In this document: piece by piece, positions 45,574 to 57,899 of the stretch | Numbering within the stretch: position 1 is the first letter of the stretch | Layout of the letters: each line of letters opens with the position of its first letter | NCBI GenBank assembly: GCA_024138025.1 | Contig: JAMXBD010000430.1 | Coordinates: 930,001 to 994,000 of the forward strand | From: Combretum micranthum | Taxonomy: Eukaryota > Streptophyta > Magnoliopsida > Myrtales > Combretaceae | Reading direction: 5' to 3' | Length of the DNA stretch: 64,000 bases | Notes under the pieces: model-generated | Database searches by the model: none | What the model was told of the DNA's origin: nothing | What the model saw: only the letters and a program-made list of their open reading frames with translations | Program-made: the position numbers and the translations under genes

Positions 45574-48500
45574 CTCCTTCCCTCCTTCACTTCTTATAAA
45601 CTTTTTTTTTACTATTACAAAACTCTAATAAAATCATTTCTCAACTTCTCTCTCTAATTTTCATCTCTAAAATTCCTTTCCCAACTCCCTCTTCTTTCCA
45701 TAAAACTATCATTTACATACCACTACAAATCATTCATTTCTTCTTCAACCAACAAATAACCTTAGGTAAAATTCCTACAATTATTTTTATATTTATGTAA
45801 CTTGACATGACCATAGTGTATGTTTTCTAAACCCATGGGTTAAGAAAGTAACAATATGTTCATATTTTGTTCTTGTTCATACAAAATTTTATGCTCTATT
45901 AATCTTGCTTATAATCTAACTCCTATATGTTATTAAATATTTTATATATGTATATATATATATATATATATATTTCTCAGAGCATATAAACTCACTAACA
46001 TTTTTTTTATTCATACATGCTTTGCAATTTATTTATTTATTTGATGTAATTTTATTAAGACTAGTCTTTCTAGTCTTAGACTTGTCTCCATCAAGTCAAA
46101 CAATTTTATTTTCTTTCTTTCTTTTCTTTTGTTTTACAGGTCTTGTCATGATCTAATTCTAAAAAGCCTTGAGATAAATCTAAGACTTACATGATTTCTT
46201 ATTTGTTTTTCTTAAAGGATTTATCCATGTCTTAAGTCCGAGAAGCCTTGATACAAGTTAAGACTTCCAAATATTTGACTTTTATTATATGCTTATTTTA
46301 ATTCTATGTTATTTTTATCCTTATATGATTATTTTGAAATATCTCAAAGTTTCGCCTAAGTTAGAAATTGGATTAGATAGATTAAATGATGTAAAAGAAA
46401 TAAATAATGAATCATGATTAGATAAATCAATGAAAATAATTTAGTAAACATATTTAAGTTGAAATTTGAGATTTTAATTCTCAAATCCCTAAACATGTTA
46501 TTAAAATATTCAGTGGATTCCTAAACTCTTAAACTTTAGTTTAAATTCCAATTAATAAATTTCCATTAGTTTTGAATTCGTTTGCTTACCTAAAAATATC
46601 AAATTTGAGTCTAAGCTCAAGTTAAATATAATTTGATAAAAAAAAAAAAACTCCTAATCAATTTCTTATCTTAAGCTCTTTATTTTTAACCTATTGTTCC
46701 TCATATTATTTCTTAAATACTTTCAGAATTAAAGATACTGATATGAAAGTTCTAAATCTAATACCTTTATTCTAAAATATCTTTTATTTTTATCCTTATC
46801 CTTCTTTTAATTTTTCCTTTCCCTGCCTCCTTTGCTTTCTTTCACATTCTCTTTTTTCGTCTCTCTCTTTTTCTTTTCTTTCTCTTTTCTTCTTCTTCTT
46901 TTCTGTCTTCCATCTCTTAAATTCTTTTCTCTAAATCTCAAATGCAAGAAGAAATAAAAGAGAATCAAGTTAGAAATGGAGATAGAAGAAGAAGATCAAT
47001 CGCACGTTCTTGCTTTAAACATAAGTATATTTGTTTTTATATTCTTTTGATTGTTATTTATGCAAGTATATAATGACCTTAGATGGGTTATGAAAGTTGT
47101 AAGAATAGAAATATGAAGTTTGTTGCGGTTGCTTTGGTGAGTAAATGAATTATATGTGTGTATGTTATATGGTTTGAGAAGTGAAGGGAATGAAGTAGTA
47201 GTATTGATGATGATGAGATGATTGGAATGTGTATATATGAATGTGTGGTGATGTGTATGTTGAGTTTGAAGTTGTTTTGGAGATAAATGAGTTGTGGAAG
47301 TGTTGTTGTTAGTTAAAAGAATGCATGAGTTGGTGATAAGTAGTGAAATGATCAAAAGTTGATTAAGAAATAGTTTAATGTTTGGAATGTGAAGTTTATG
47401 CATAATTGGAGTTGTTAAATGTATGTGATGAGTTGTATGATGCTTTATATAGTGTTTAAATTAGAATAGGATATGTGAAAAGTTGAGAAAAATGTATAAA
47501 GAAAATAGGAGACAAGATCTAGGCCCATACGAGGCATGGCAAAGTGCGTGATAGCCATTTCCCCCCTTTCTAAACCATTATAGGGCGTGGCAAGGGGCCT
47601 GGTGGTCACCACCACCCTTGATATGACCCATATGGAACTAAGGTTATCTTGTCCTTCTTTTCCTTATCGACTTAATTTAAATTGATCATAACTTTTTCAT
47701 TCGAACTTGGATTGAAGTGATTCAAAATGATATGGAAAGATTAAAAAGAGATCTACAATTTTTATATTTTAAGTTTTTGCAAATTCTAAAAATGTCAGGG
47801 TATAAATTTTGTTTGATTCCACTGCTACATTTTCCAAGCAAAGTAGAAAACTTGTTTTACTAGTTAAGTGTTTGTCGTTAAGTATAAAATGAATCTTTTT
47901 GAACTAAAATGAAATAGATAAACGATAGTTAATGTGTTATGTTTTTGAATGGTATGATCAAAGCATGAGTTCAGTAAATTTATAGGTTTAATAAATAATT
48001 TGATTAAATATAGAGTTAGATATAAAACGAAACTAGTTAATATTCAACTTGGCTCAATGAACTTGAATGAACTAAAATGAATTAGATTAATTAAGATTAA
48101 TCAACTTAGTTAAGATTAAGTTAATATGAGTCTTAGATATAAAATGAACTTAGTTAATCAATCTTAGTTCAACTTGACTAAATAGACTTTGATTAGTTAA
48201 AATAAGTTAGATTGACTAAGTTTAATCAAAATAACTTAGTAATTGGATTAAATGATTAATTCTAATCAAATTGGTTAGGATTAAGTTAAAATGAGATGAT
48301 AGTTAATAATTGGCTTCGGTTAATGAGTTAGGATCAAGCTAAAATGGGTCAATAACTAATAATTGGATTAGATTAATATGTTAGGATAAACCTTAGTCTA
48401 ATATGGCGAATATGTAGTTTCAAATGTTTATTTGCTTAGGAATTGTATGTTTCGGAATATGAATGTTTTGTTGTGTTTTTATAATAAAATACTGTAATCA

Positions 48501-49464
48501 AAGAGAAAAGAAATACTTTGACAGACAAATGAGAACTATCTGTATCTTGGCAGAGCGATTTTGGTAATCATAGCGGAGTTCCTATTTAATGTCTGATCAA
48601 ATAGGATTTAATAAAAAATTGAGATAAATGGATAATTTCTTTAATTGCTTATATAGTTTAGTTTCTTAAACAGATGTTTGAGTTTGGTTTCTGAATCCTC
48701 TAGATTATCTTCTGAGATGGCGTCTAAGCTTATATTTTGATTTCATATGTAAGGTACGCAGTAACTTGCATGATGATTGTTAGGATAGACATCCTAAAAT
48801 GAACTAAAACTTAAACTCAACTTAAGTATTGATGAGTGTTCGTTATGCTTGTGCCATTGAATCTGGTCCGGGGAGCGACAACCTTGTCTAAGTAGGCACA
48901 ATAATTTAGGCACTTAGGATACTCGTCATGATGCAATGACTTCCAATAGGTAGCTCGACAGGTATTTGATAGGGTGTATGGTATCGATGTAACATTTGTT
49001 TATTCTTAAAATGATATAATATGATTTAGGCCATGTTTATGGAGACAATTGAACTAGGTAATATTATGGATTAAGTTAAGTAAGGTTGAGTAATGGCTAT
49101 AAACCTTAGATGAGATCGCTTTTTCTTTATGAGGTTATTCCAGAAATATAAGTATTCGAGCTACTTATATCAACCCCTGAGTAGCTGATTACTTAGGACC
49201 TTTAGATTCCTATCCTGGCATAGTCGCCTACGGAGGCTATCGGCACGCTCCCCCTCTGCTACGATAGTGGGCTAGGGATGGTAAATCATTTCCTGGATTA
49301 TTTTGGAGTCTAAATGCTCAAGTGTTGATTTATTTACTTTAAAGAAAAGATAATAGCTTATTGATTAATGCATTGCATTTAGTGAACCTCGTGTATCACT
49401 CCGTATGTAATTGTGTTACTATTTACCGAGCTTCGTTCATTATTGTTATTAATGTTCTTTTTCC

Positions 49465-49565
49465 AGGTGTTGAGGATGTTGATGATTTGATGATCATGAG
49501 GATGATGATGTTGATGTGATGATGATATTGTTGTCATTGATGATGATTCATGGTGATGATTGGCT
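49465..49565 (+). repeat. GAT/ATG trinucleotide-rich tract in LTR4
   Basis: Imperfect GATGATGTTGATG repeats immediately after CCAGGTG near the 3' part of the LTR. It would read as an Asp/Glu/Met-rich stretch but has no open gene context. Confidence 0.85.
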
Positions 49566-49994
49566 CAGGTTTTTGGGTGGTGATGATGAGTTAAGTGGAT
49601 TAGGACCATAGATTTTCATTTGTATTTGTTTTTTGTTTTGTTTAAAAGTTGGATTTATATTTTAAATTTGTAATTTTCTTTATGGGACCTGTAGAGCCTA
49701 GATGTTTTAAAATCATTGATTACTCATAAGAGTAGATCATAAATTAATTTTATGAAATTTTGTTTTTTAGAAAATTGGTTTGCTCCGATAGAGTAAAACC
49801 CTTTATTATATTTTTATAAAAGTTTGGTTTTTCAGAACTAAATCCAGTTTGTTTTAGAAATCTAAAAAAATGATTTCTATAATTAAAAGTGGATAGCAAT
49901 GTTCAATATAAATATATCACTCTAGGAAGCCTGAGTATGTAATACTTAAGTATTATACATGGCAGTAATGCCTTGATTAATTTAGGGTGTTACA

Positions 49995-51293
49995 ATTTTT
50001 GTTCATATTACTTAGCTACAAATTCATATTCATATATGACCATAGTGTTGTTGTCTTGATAAAAATAAAATGAGTTATTTCTTTAATAAGAAAAATAAGA
50101 CTAAATTCTCTTTGAAAATAAATTTTTGTCACTTAGAAAAGATTTTCCATCAAAGACTTAGAGTTTTGTTTCAACAAATCCTTTTTCAAAAGTTAGACAA
50201 GTCCATCATAAATTTAGTGATATTATTATGCTAGATTTAACTAAGTAACTCCATTACACACTTTCTTTTTCAAACCAATAAGATAAAAATGATTGTTCCA
50301 AAATTTAATTTTGATAATTCTTTATTATGTAAATTTAAAAAAAAAACTTATTTATAAGATTATCACAAATACTTTAACAAACACTAAGAATCAAACAACT
50401 TTTCTAAGTCAAGTTTAAAATCAATTCACTAGTTAAAAAATCCACTTATAAATAAATCGGTATACAATATATGAAACTAAGTTTTAATAAGTAAAATCCA
50501 TTTTTTTAAAGAAATTAAGGAAATATAAATAATAGTTATGATAATTAGACCCTCACTTGTAACAAACTAAAGATTTTTCTAACAAAGGTCCATATGTTGA
50601 AAAATTATGGGTTTAGAAAATAGTCATTATGAAAATAAGAATTTAGAACAAGCTATTCCTTTAATTTACTCATAAGCTAAAACTCAAAACATTTTTATAT
50701 ACAACTTAGAATGATTTTCCTCACAACCACATAAAGTTTCACATTTTGGAAAATAATTAGAAAAGAGTTTAATATAAGGATGGAATATTCAAAAGCTCAA
50801 AATAAATATAAAACCACGATTTTTCTATAATTGAGTTTCATATTTATAAAATCTAAGAATTTAGAATTTTAATTATGAATCAACTTAAGAAAATTTTTAT
50901 AAGGAAATATATTTAGAGCTTCATACCATCAACGAGTAAAACCATGTCTTATAAAATAAATTATTCAATAGAATTATTTTCAAATTTGAGACCTTTGGGA
51001 TTTCAAAATATGGTGAATCATGATTTCCTTGTTAATTGAGTCATATGTTAACAAAATAGCAATTTAATCACAAATCAAAGAATAACCATTCACTAAACTC
51101 TATTTTTACAGAGATTGTTTACAAATTTTATTTTTAAGGTAACATCACTACAATCATGCATATAATATGAGTTTATGTATATATTAAAAGGATTTTTCAA
51201 CTATATAAATATTTATGTGTTTGCTATGGAACTTTAAAGTGAAAATCAATATAGAAAAGTTACAATTTGAAGTTGGAATTTTCATAACCAATT
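49995..51293. other. AT-rich interval, no gene recognised
   Basis: A- and T-rich throughout with no frame worth reporting and no inverted or direct repeats that I could pair. Confidence 0.6.
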
Positions 51294-52724
51294 TGTACCG
51301 ACCCATTTTCAAACCCAAATGACTTTAAATGATTAGAATAACCTTAGAAATAGATAGATATTTTTAATTAGGTAGAAAACGACATCTTATACGAAATTCC
51401 GAGTTAAAATGACTAAATTATGGCCATTTAAGTTGAAAATTCACATAATTCAAATTTTGACAAAATAACATGATAGGATTAAAAAGTTTGAGTAGAACTT
51501 CTACGAAATACTCATTATGGGTATTTCTTTTGTCTAGGTGACAAAGAATACAGGATTTCCCTTCCTGAGAAATACTACGACTAAAGATTACAAAAAAGAG
51601 AAGTAAGTTTTCCCTCCTACTTTCGTTACCTTGTTTGTGCTTATGGATAGTTGCACTAGATCTAGAGGTACAAGATAAAATGAACATGTATGGGGTATGG
51701 GTTTATATGTATATGCTCTTATTTATGTATGACAATGAATGCTAAGCATATCAAAACCCACAAATGATTATTTAAGTATATCGTTAATATCACATGTTGC
51801 TTACGTGTGTATGATGTTTGTTTAATCACCCTTAAATATACCTTAATCATACTCAGCTTTGATATAAATTAAATGGATATGTATTGCATCCATCGAGTCA
51901 CATGTCAGAAGTTGCTACTCCTACGCGAAGAATCGAAAGATCCAAGGCCAAGATAGCCTGCGGCTATGCTCATTCTTTGGAAATTAATACGTACCAGGGA
52001 TATATTACAAGGATGAGTTACGCTGATCGATCCCTGAAGGTAGGGTGCGCCCAAGCACTAGCAGCAGAAGATTGCGAAGACCTTCAACTACCACTCCTTA
52101 ACCCTCAATACGGAGGGGTAAATCCGTTCCATATATGATTTTTGGATAATCATATATATATATGATTTATGTAATCATGTGATTATTATATAGCATGTAT
52201 AAGCATATGCGTGAAAATTAATAAACTTGTTTAAAACCATGTTGCGAATAAAAATGAATATCTCACTAAACTCCTTGTAAGTTCACACCCCCATAGGCTT
52301 TTGTTGAAACAGCTATGTTTTGTGGTTACATTCAAGGATCGGAATATTGAGGAAATCGTTCGAATTAAACTCTTGTGGAAGGAGTGGAAACATAGGATGG
52401 ATTACTTTCATGAAATTTCTTTTTGAGTTATATATATATTAATATTTGGAGATTACAAGTGTATTTTTGTATTCCTGAAATACATAGCAGGGTATGCTCC
52501 TAAGAATAGTAATTAACTTTATTTATGTTAATATTAAGCATCCCTCTTGCCTTGTTATTCAATTGTTATCAAAGTAAATTACATTATTTTGATGCATTCT
52601 TTCTGATGTGTTGTACGCCTTGTGCACGATATAAATACCTTTGCGTGACTAAGGAAATCATTCCTAGGCTTTAATATTATGTATGGTGGACTACCACGTT
52701 TATGATACCTCTTAGGGCGTGACA
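51294..52724 (+). mobile_element. Solo LTR of a second family (LTR5), about 1.43 kb
   Basis: Starts TGTACCGACCCATTTTC and ends CTTAGGGCGTGACA, terminus styles common in plant gypsy LTRs. A moderately GC block (51890-52135) contains an 84-codon + frame with no recognised family. TTCACACCCCCATAGG (52281) lies downstream of it. No primer-binding site, polypurine tract or partner LTR. The flanks CAATT and ATAGT do not match, so the edges are tentative. Confidence 0.5.
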
Positions 52725-54171
52725 ATAGTGTAAGGAATAGATCTTCATGATACTATGTTTAATTATTTATATAATTTTGGGGTGGATTAGATAAGCAATA
52801 TTTGGTTACTTTGATTGAAAGAGATATGTATCCAATTTATGGAGTTATAGATATATATGTGTGCTTGAAGATCTAAGTACTATTAATTGTGGTTCTCCAT
52901 CAGGTTATAAGCTTTAGAGTGTCCAAACTCATTATAGACATGTGACATGTTGTAAATAACCCAAATTTTAGGATGCTACATCAATATAAAGTAAGTTTAA
53001 ATAATTTTAATCATATGTTTTACAAGAAGCATACGCCATGATTTTTATTATGTGAATCTAAACAACTTATCACCGTAAAGTTATCTGTTATAAAGACAAT
53101 ATTAATACGAAGTTTGTGAATAAAAATTATAGATCAAGTGAGGCGCTTTTAATCTGTATAACGTCTATATGTAATCATACCCGTATACCATTCTTTCTTA
53201 GATCTTAAATAATATTCAGCGAGTTACCGGATGAATAGGGTATAAAAGTCCTTGCATCTTACTCTATAGCCTTAGATTGATGTTTACAAATTTTTGAAAT
53301 TGAAACTTTTTCCATGGCAGCTTTGAACCACCTTAAGACCTGTGAACCTACTCATAAAGTGTGTTGTCTATCTTATAAATTTTTCCATGATAATTTTATA
53401 ATGATAAAATTCCGGGTAAATTTTTCGACAACTCAAACTTGCTAATATTTTCATTACAGCCCAAAATGGCAAATTTTATAAAACATCTAGCAGGCAACTA
53501 TAAGTATACATTTATAGTATAAGTATATCAACATATATTTATATTTATACATGTACACTGTTGTAGTAATGGTACCAACTAACGGCTTAAAATTGCTTAA
53601 CATTTTACAATAGTATTTGTCTTTATGTTGTGTAGTCTTTATGTTTATTTATTATTATTTTTTCTTTTGATGGAGTCGAGCACTTAAAAGTAAAATCCTA
53701 AAATGATCTTTTGTTTGATAATTTTACAGGGTGTATAAGGCACAATAAGGAAATTGATTTTTAAAAATAAAAATTTTGTGAAAAATTAGTAAAATAACTT
53801 ATATCTCTACAAATAAAATCAATGATGATTTTTTACAATAAAAATTTATGTTTAAAAACATAAATTTATCTTCAAAACTCAATTTTCTAGCAGTAAAAGG
53901 TATCCAAGTATCCATCTTGTATACTGTGTATCTTATAGCTGGGCTATAGGTGAGTATAGGGAATGTTATCTAGATTACAAATTCTTAGGTATAGAGTATA
54001 GAGATGTTATACTTATGCCATATCTAATAGGAGCAAGTTTTTGAAAAATTAATCTTGGAAACCTATATTATGCATAATTAAGTTAAGCAATTATCTAAAA
54101 TAAACATCTCAAACAATTTAATTGATTCATGTTGTTCTCTTATCCATACACGTGTAAATTACTGTGGGGTA
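52725..54171. other. AT-rich interval, no gene recognised
   Basis: Only short frames. TGTAAATAACCC (52953) and GGATGCTACATC (52972) have an LTR-terminus flavour but no paired structure. Confidence 0.55.
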
Positions 54172-54529
54172 AATGACGAAAATGATACATGAACTTTTGT
54201 AAAAAGAACAATTAGATACTTGAAGTTTGATTTTGAATAATATAGTACTCGAATAAAGTTTTCTTTGACTTTTTTCATATATAAAGTTTGGTTTTATAAT
54301 TTTGACACTTGAACAAAGTTAACGAAAACTTTGTTTATACTTGAAGCAAGTGAAATAAGGTATGAAAAAAGTCCATAAAAAGTTTGTTCAGATACTAAAA
54401 TTGTCAAAATCAAACTTCAAGTATGAAAAAAGTCAACAAAAACTTTATCCAAATATCAAAATGTTTAAGATCAAACTTCGAATACTTAATTATTCTTTTT
54501 ATAAAAATTTATGTATCATTTTTGTCATT
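54172..54529. mobile_element. MITE with ~70-bp imperfect TIRs (358 bp)
   Basis: Left AATGACGAAAATGATACATG and right (reverse complement) AATGACAAAAATGATACATA, continuing through TTTTGTAAAAAGAACAATTA against TTTTATAAAAAGAATAATTA and GAAGTTTGAT. The interior has further repeats of CAAACTTCAAGTATGAAAAAAGTC. The target duplication is not resolved. Two small + frames overlapping it are by-products. Confidence 0.72.
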
Positions 54530-54853
54530 ATATCAATTACTATAGTATTAAGAAAAAAAAACTACCCATTAAAGGTGATAAACCAAATCAAGAAGTTTTT
54601 TATTTTTTTTATTTGATTAATTACAACAGGAGAAGAGGATTTGAACAAAAGACCACTCGTTACATTAGAAAAAAAAATGCCACTAAATTATAATGTGATT
54701 GACTAATTAAGAAGTTTATAAAATCGATAAAGCGACACACATTTGAATAGACTCATTGTCTAAAAGTAAAACCAATCAACGACTGGGGAATTTTATCCAG
54801 TCCATTCCCATTAATCAGGGAAAACCCAACGCATTCTAAATCGATACTACTTC

Positions 54854-55021
54854 CTACGGACAAAAAGTAATCAGATAATTCGACCCCGAACATGTACAAA
54901 TACTTGAAGCATCATCAGAAGCATAACGATAAGCAGTTCGGCATTGACTTGCATGTTTATGGCGACCCATAGGCCCCGGTGCAATAAAAATGGGGCTGTT
55001 AAAGCTAGGCAAGCAATCTTG
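54854..55021 (-). pseudogene. Thaumatin-like (PR-5) protein C-terminal fragment
   Basis: The minus-strand frame reads SQCRTAYRYASDDASS, then TCSGSNYLITFCP and TAG (stop 54854-54856). This is the diagnostic C-terminus of thaumatin-like proteins (CP.AYSYA.DD..S.FTC...YLITFCP), with the final Cys that joins the first Cys in the family fold. The family match covers about 32 codons (54857-54949). The 24 codons before it stay open but do not look like the family. The frame runs back to 55021, where a hAT element starts, and 55014-55021 is that element's 8-bp duplication. Upstream exons, signal peptide and the REDDD acidic residues are not in the window. Thaumatin-like proteins are secreted defence proteins; this piece could not fold alone. 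It may be a gene broken by the hAT insertions or an older fragment. Confidence 0.62.
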
Positions 55022-55783
55022 TAGAGATGTAACTCGATCAGGTTTTTGGATTATTCATATGGATTCAAAACTTGATCCATTATCCTACAGGGTCTACTAA
55101 ATTCAATCTTATAATCTTATAAGATTTTGATATTATATCCAAACCCTTCCTATAAAGCTTGATTTAGAACCTAGAACTCGATTATATAATTTTATAATCC
55201 TTTTTTTAATCTATTTTTAAATTTAATAATAAATTTTAAAAAAAACTAGTGCTTCTCACCTAAGTTTTCTATACATTTAAAAATAAAAAAAAATACATGT
55301 GTTATTGATAGAAAATGTTACATACCATATTCATTATACAATATTTAGTTACATAAATATATTACTTTTGTTACCGTATAATATCTTGAAATTATGGTTA
55401 AATTTAATCTCTTGCTAGGACTAAATATAACAGACAACAAAAATATTAATCTCTATAACAATCATGACTTGAACAGAATTTAACAAAAAGTTCTAAAATT
55501 CGTAACTAGTCTAGTAGACATAAAAAAAAATCATCTTAGGAGGGTAAAAAAATAGTAGCTCATTTGTGTCTTCTTTTCTTTCCTTAGCCATTTAGTAATG
55601 TTTTTATTTTTATTTTAAATTATAATACCAAGTTGTTATGTATCCATCAAGTTTTTTATATAATCCAAACCCCCATCCTATAACCCTATAGAATTTTTAC
55701 TATATTTTCAAATCTAACTCTAAAGTTTTTAACGAATCGTGCAGGTCGGAAACCCTATAATGGCCTACTCGGTTACATCCCTC
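55022..55783. mobile_element. Non-autonomous hAT element (762 bp)
   Basis: Termini TAGAGATGTAACTCGATCAGG, broken here for length, and (reverse complement) GAGGGATGTAACCGAGTAGG. The 8-bp flanks CAATCTTG (55014-55021) and CATTCTTG (55784-55791) match at 7 of 8. Subterminal CCTATAAAG/CCCTATAGAATTT motifs resemble those of the element at 22512. No transposase. It separates the thaumatin-like fragment from whatever lay upstream of it. Confidence 0.87.
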
Positions 55784-56019
55784 CATTCTTGCTAGGGATG
55801 TGCAAAATAATCGATCGAACCAAACCGAATATTATATATTTTTTTTATATGGTTCGATTTACAGTATGGTTCGTCTATAGTTATTCAGTTCGCGGTTTGA
55901 TTGCAACTCCAAACTGAACCGTATCGTATGAAACTTCAAAAAAAAAAAAAAAAAACACCTGGCCTTTGCCTTAAACTAAAACTAAAGGCCAAAATTAAAA
56001 CATAACCCTAAAAATCAAA

Positions 56020-56215
56020 ATTTATCATCTCGTCTCTGCTCTCCTCTCTCCGCCTCTCCCCTTTCTCCTCCTCTCTCTGCACCTCTCCCTGCTCCACTTC
56101 TCTCCTCCTCTCTCACTATGTCCGCCTCCCTCCGCCTCTCTCCTCTCTCATTGTGTTCGCCTCTCTCCTGCTCTCTTACTGTCTCCGCCTCTATCGATGT
56201 CTCCTCCATCAATTC
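56020..56215 (+). other. CT-rich leader of the hAT transposon
   Basis: Dense CTCTCCTCTCCGCC repeats about 230 bp inside the 5' terminus, the place expected for a 5' untranslated exon. The antisense Arg/Glu-rich frame over it is compositional. A comparable tract exists in the hAT derivative at 22512 (24440-24700). Confidence 0.55.
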
Positions 56216-57899
56216 GTTGCCGTCCGAGGTTCGACGCTCCCTCAGGCTCTCACCATGCCATAGCCACTCATCACTAGCTAGTCCCTAGCTCCTCTCAAGT
56301 TTGTACAAAACAATTAGTGCACCTCCCAATTTATTCTTTCGTATTTTTGTATTAATACATTGCTATTGGGAGTTTATTTCTATCAGGCGTTGGTGTTTCA
56401 CAACAATGTGGGTATGAATATTAATCCCAAGATTTTGAAATTCAAAATGGATTGGCTCATTAATTCATTTGGGGAAAAAAAAAAAAAGAAGTTAATAGAG
56501 TTCTATGGCTAGAGCTTTTCATTTTTGATTGGTTTCTTTTTGCTTATACTACACAGTGATCTTTGTGAGCAATCAACTGCATTACATGAAACTTTATATT
56601 CTATGTTTACTTGTAATTGATGAAGATTTCATATGCTACCATTCATCTTACTTTGTCTCCTAGGTGAACTCCTATCTTTTTTTGCATTTCTTGTTTAAGG
56701 AATTGGACTAATTTTCCCTGATTCTAGATAATATTAGCTTCCATTTTTATTGGTTCTTTTACTCTTATGCTACTTTCAGTCTCTCGTGTGTTCTCCAAGT
56801 CATAGGAAAGCATAACTTCTATTTTAACATGAAATTTTGGATTAATTATTTGTATTTCTATTGCTAAACTATCAAATTCCTATCATCATTCTTTTATTTT
56901 GCATTTCTATTTCAACCTAGGACACAAATACCAGAAATCAATTTTGCTTTACATTTAGCTTTTTCATTAATATGTCAATCTTTTTATGGAGCAGAATGGT
57001 AATGTCTTCTGCCTTTGTTCTCTTCTGAGTAGTGATAGACAAAAAATTAGACCTAACCTTAGTGGTAATATTGAAACTTACATGTTTATGTTGTAAAAGA
57101 CTTGTGAATATGTGTGTATCTTTTTGTTCTAAGAGTTGAGAATTCTGCTGATTCTCTTAAGTGTAGTGTGTATAAATTGTGTAGAGATCCATGTTTCTTC
57201 TCTGTGAAGTATTGCCCCCATCGATAGTTTTTTATTCTTTCATATTTTTGTATAATACATTGCTATCAGTTTATTTCAATTGTCAGGTTTGGGATTAAAA
57301 TTGGACAGGCCTATTCATTGCTTTTAGACTAGAATAATTTTACTAAATCTTCCCTATTATTAACATCACTCATGCATTAGTTGTTTTTATTTGAGTTTTT
57401 GTCAACTTTATAAAATTATAAAGGTGAAATAGGAAAATTACTCTAACACACTGATTTATTTATGCATATATTTGGTGGAATTGTGATTACTATAAAATGA
57501 AAAATTACGATTTTATAATCTTTTCATTCTATATTTTAGAAATAAACTCTGCTTTGTTTCATTTCACAAGCTAGATGTCACATCAATATAATTTCCTATT
57601 CCATAAAAATTATAAAAGAAAAAAAAAAAAAAAACTACCTACCAATAAGTACTTGAAAAATAATGGTAAAAGCCTAGATACACCATGCCTCGGTTTACAA
57701 TTTACATATTAGTATCAAACATCTAGTTATATGCCTCAGTTTACATATCATATTTATAATTTTTTGTGATTATATGTTGGTAAGTTATATTAATTAGTAT
57801 GTTTTATATGGTCTACTAAACAATGTTTCTGTTAAGCCAACTATATTATTAAGTCCTCTTTCTTTTATCTTTCAAATGTCTTCCATTGATGCATAAAGT

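Larger units (their letters stand above)
44417..49994 (+). mobile_element. Long solo LTR (LTR4), 5.58 kb, plus orientation
   Basis: Starts TGTAAACCCCTGATTTTTC, matching the minus-strand starts of LTR3 (TGTAACACCCTGAATTTTAC) and LTR2. It ends TTAGGGTGTTACA. In order: AT-rich U3, a TATA box (45566), a CT-rich leader, GTTACTATTTACCGAGCTTCG (49413) and CCAGGTG (49464), which mirror blocks of the minus-oriented LTRs. No polypurine tract before it or primer-binding site after it, so it is a solo LTR. The flanks (ATGGT and ATTTT) do not form a clean duplication, so the edges are approximate. The 135-codon antisense frame at 46996-47403 is Thr/His/Asn-rich and compositional. Confidence 0.6.

Noticed and set aside
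46996..47403. 135-codon minus-strand frame, the second longest in the window
   Set aside because: Thr/His/Asn/Ile-rich, antisense within LTR4, no domain, no start context; compositional.
51884..52138. 84-codon + strand frame
   Set aside because: Lies inside a presumed LTR; no family recognised and no supporting gene structure.
56015..56212. 65-codon Arg/Glu-rich minus-strand frame
   Set aside because: Antisense of the CT-rich leader of the hAT transposon.
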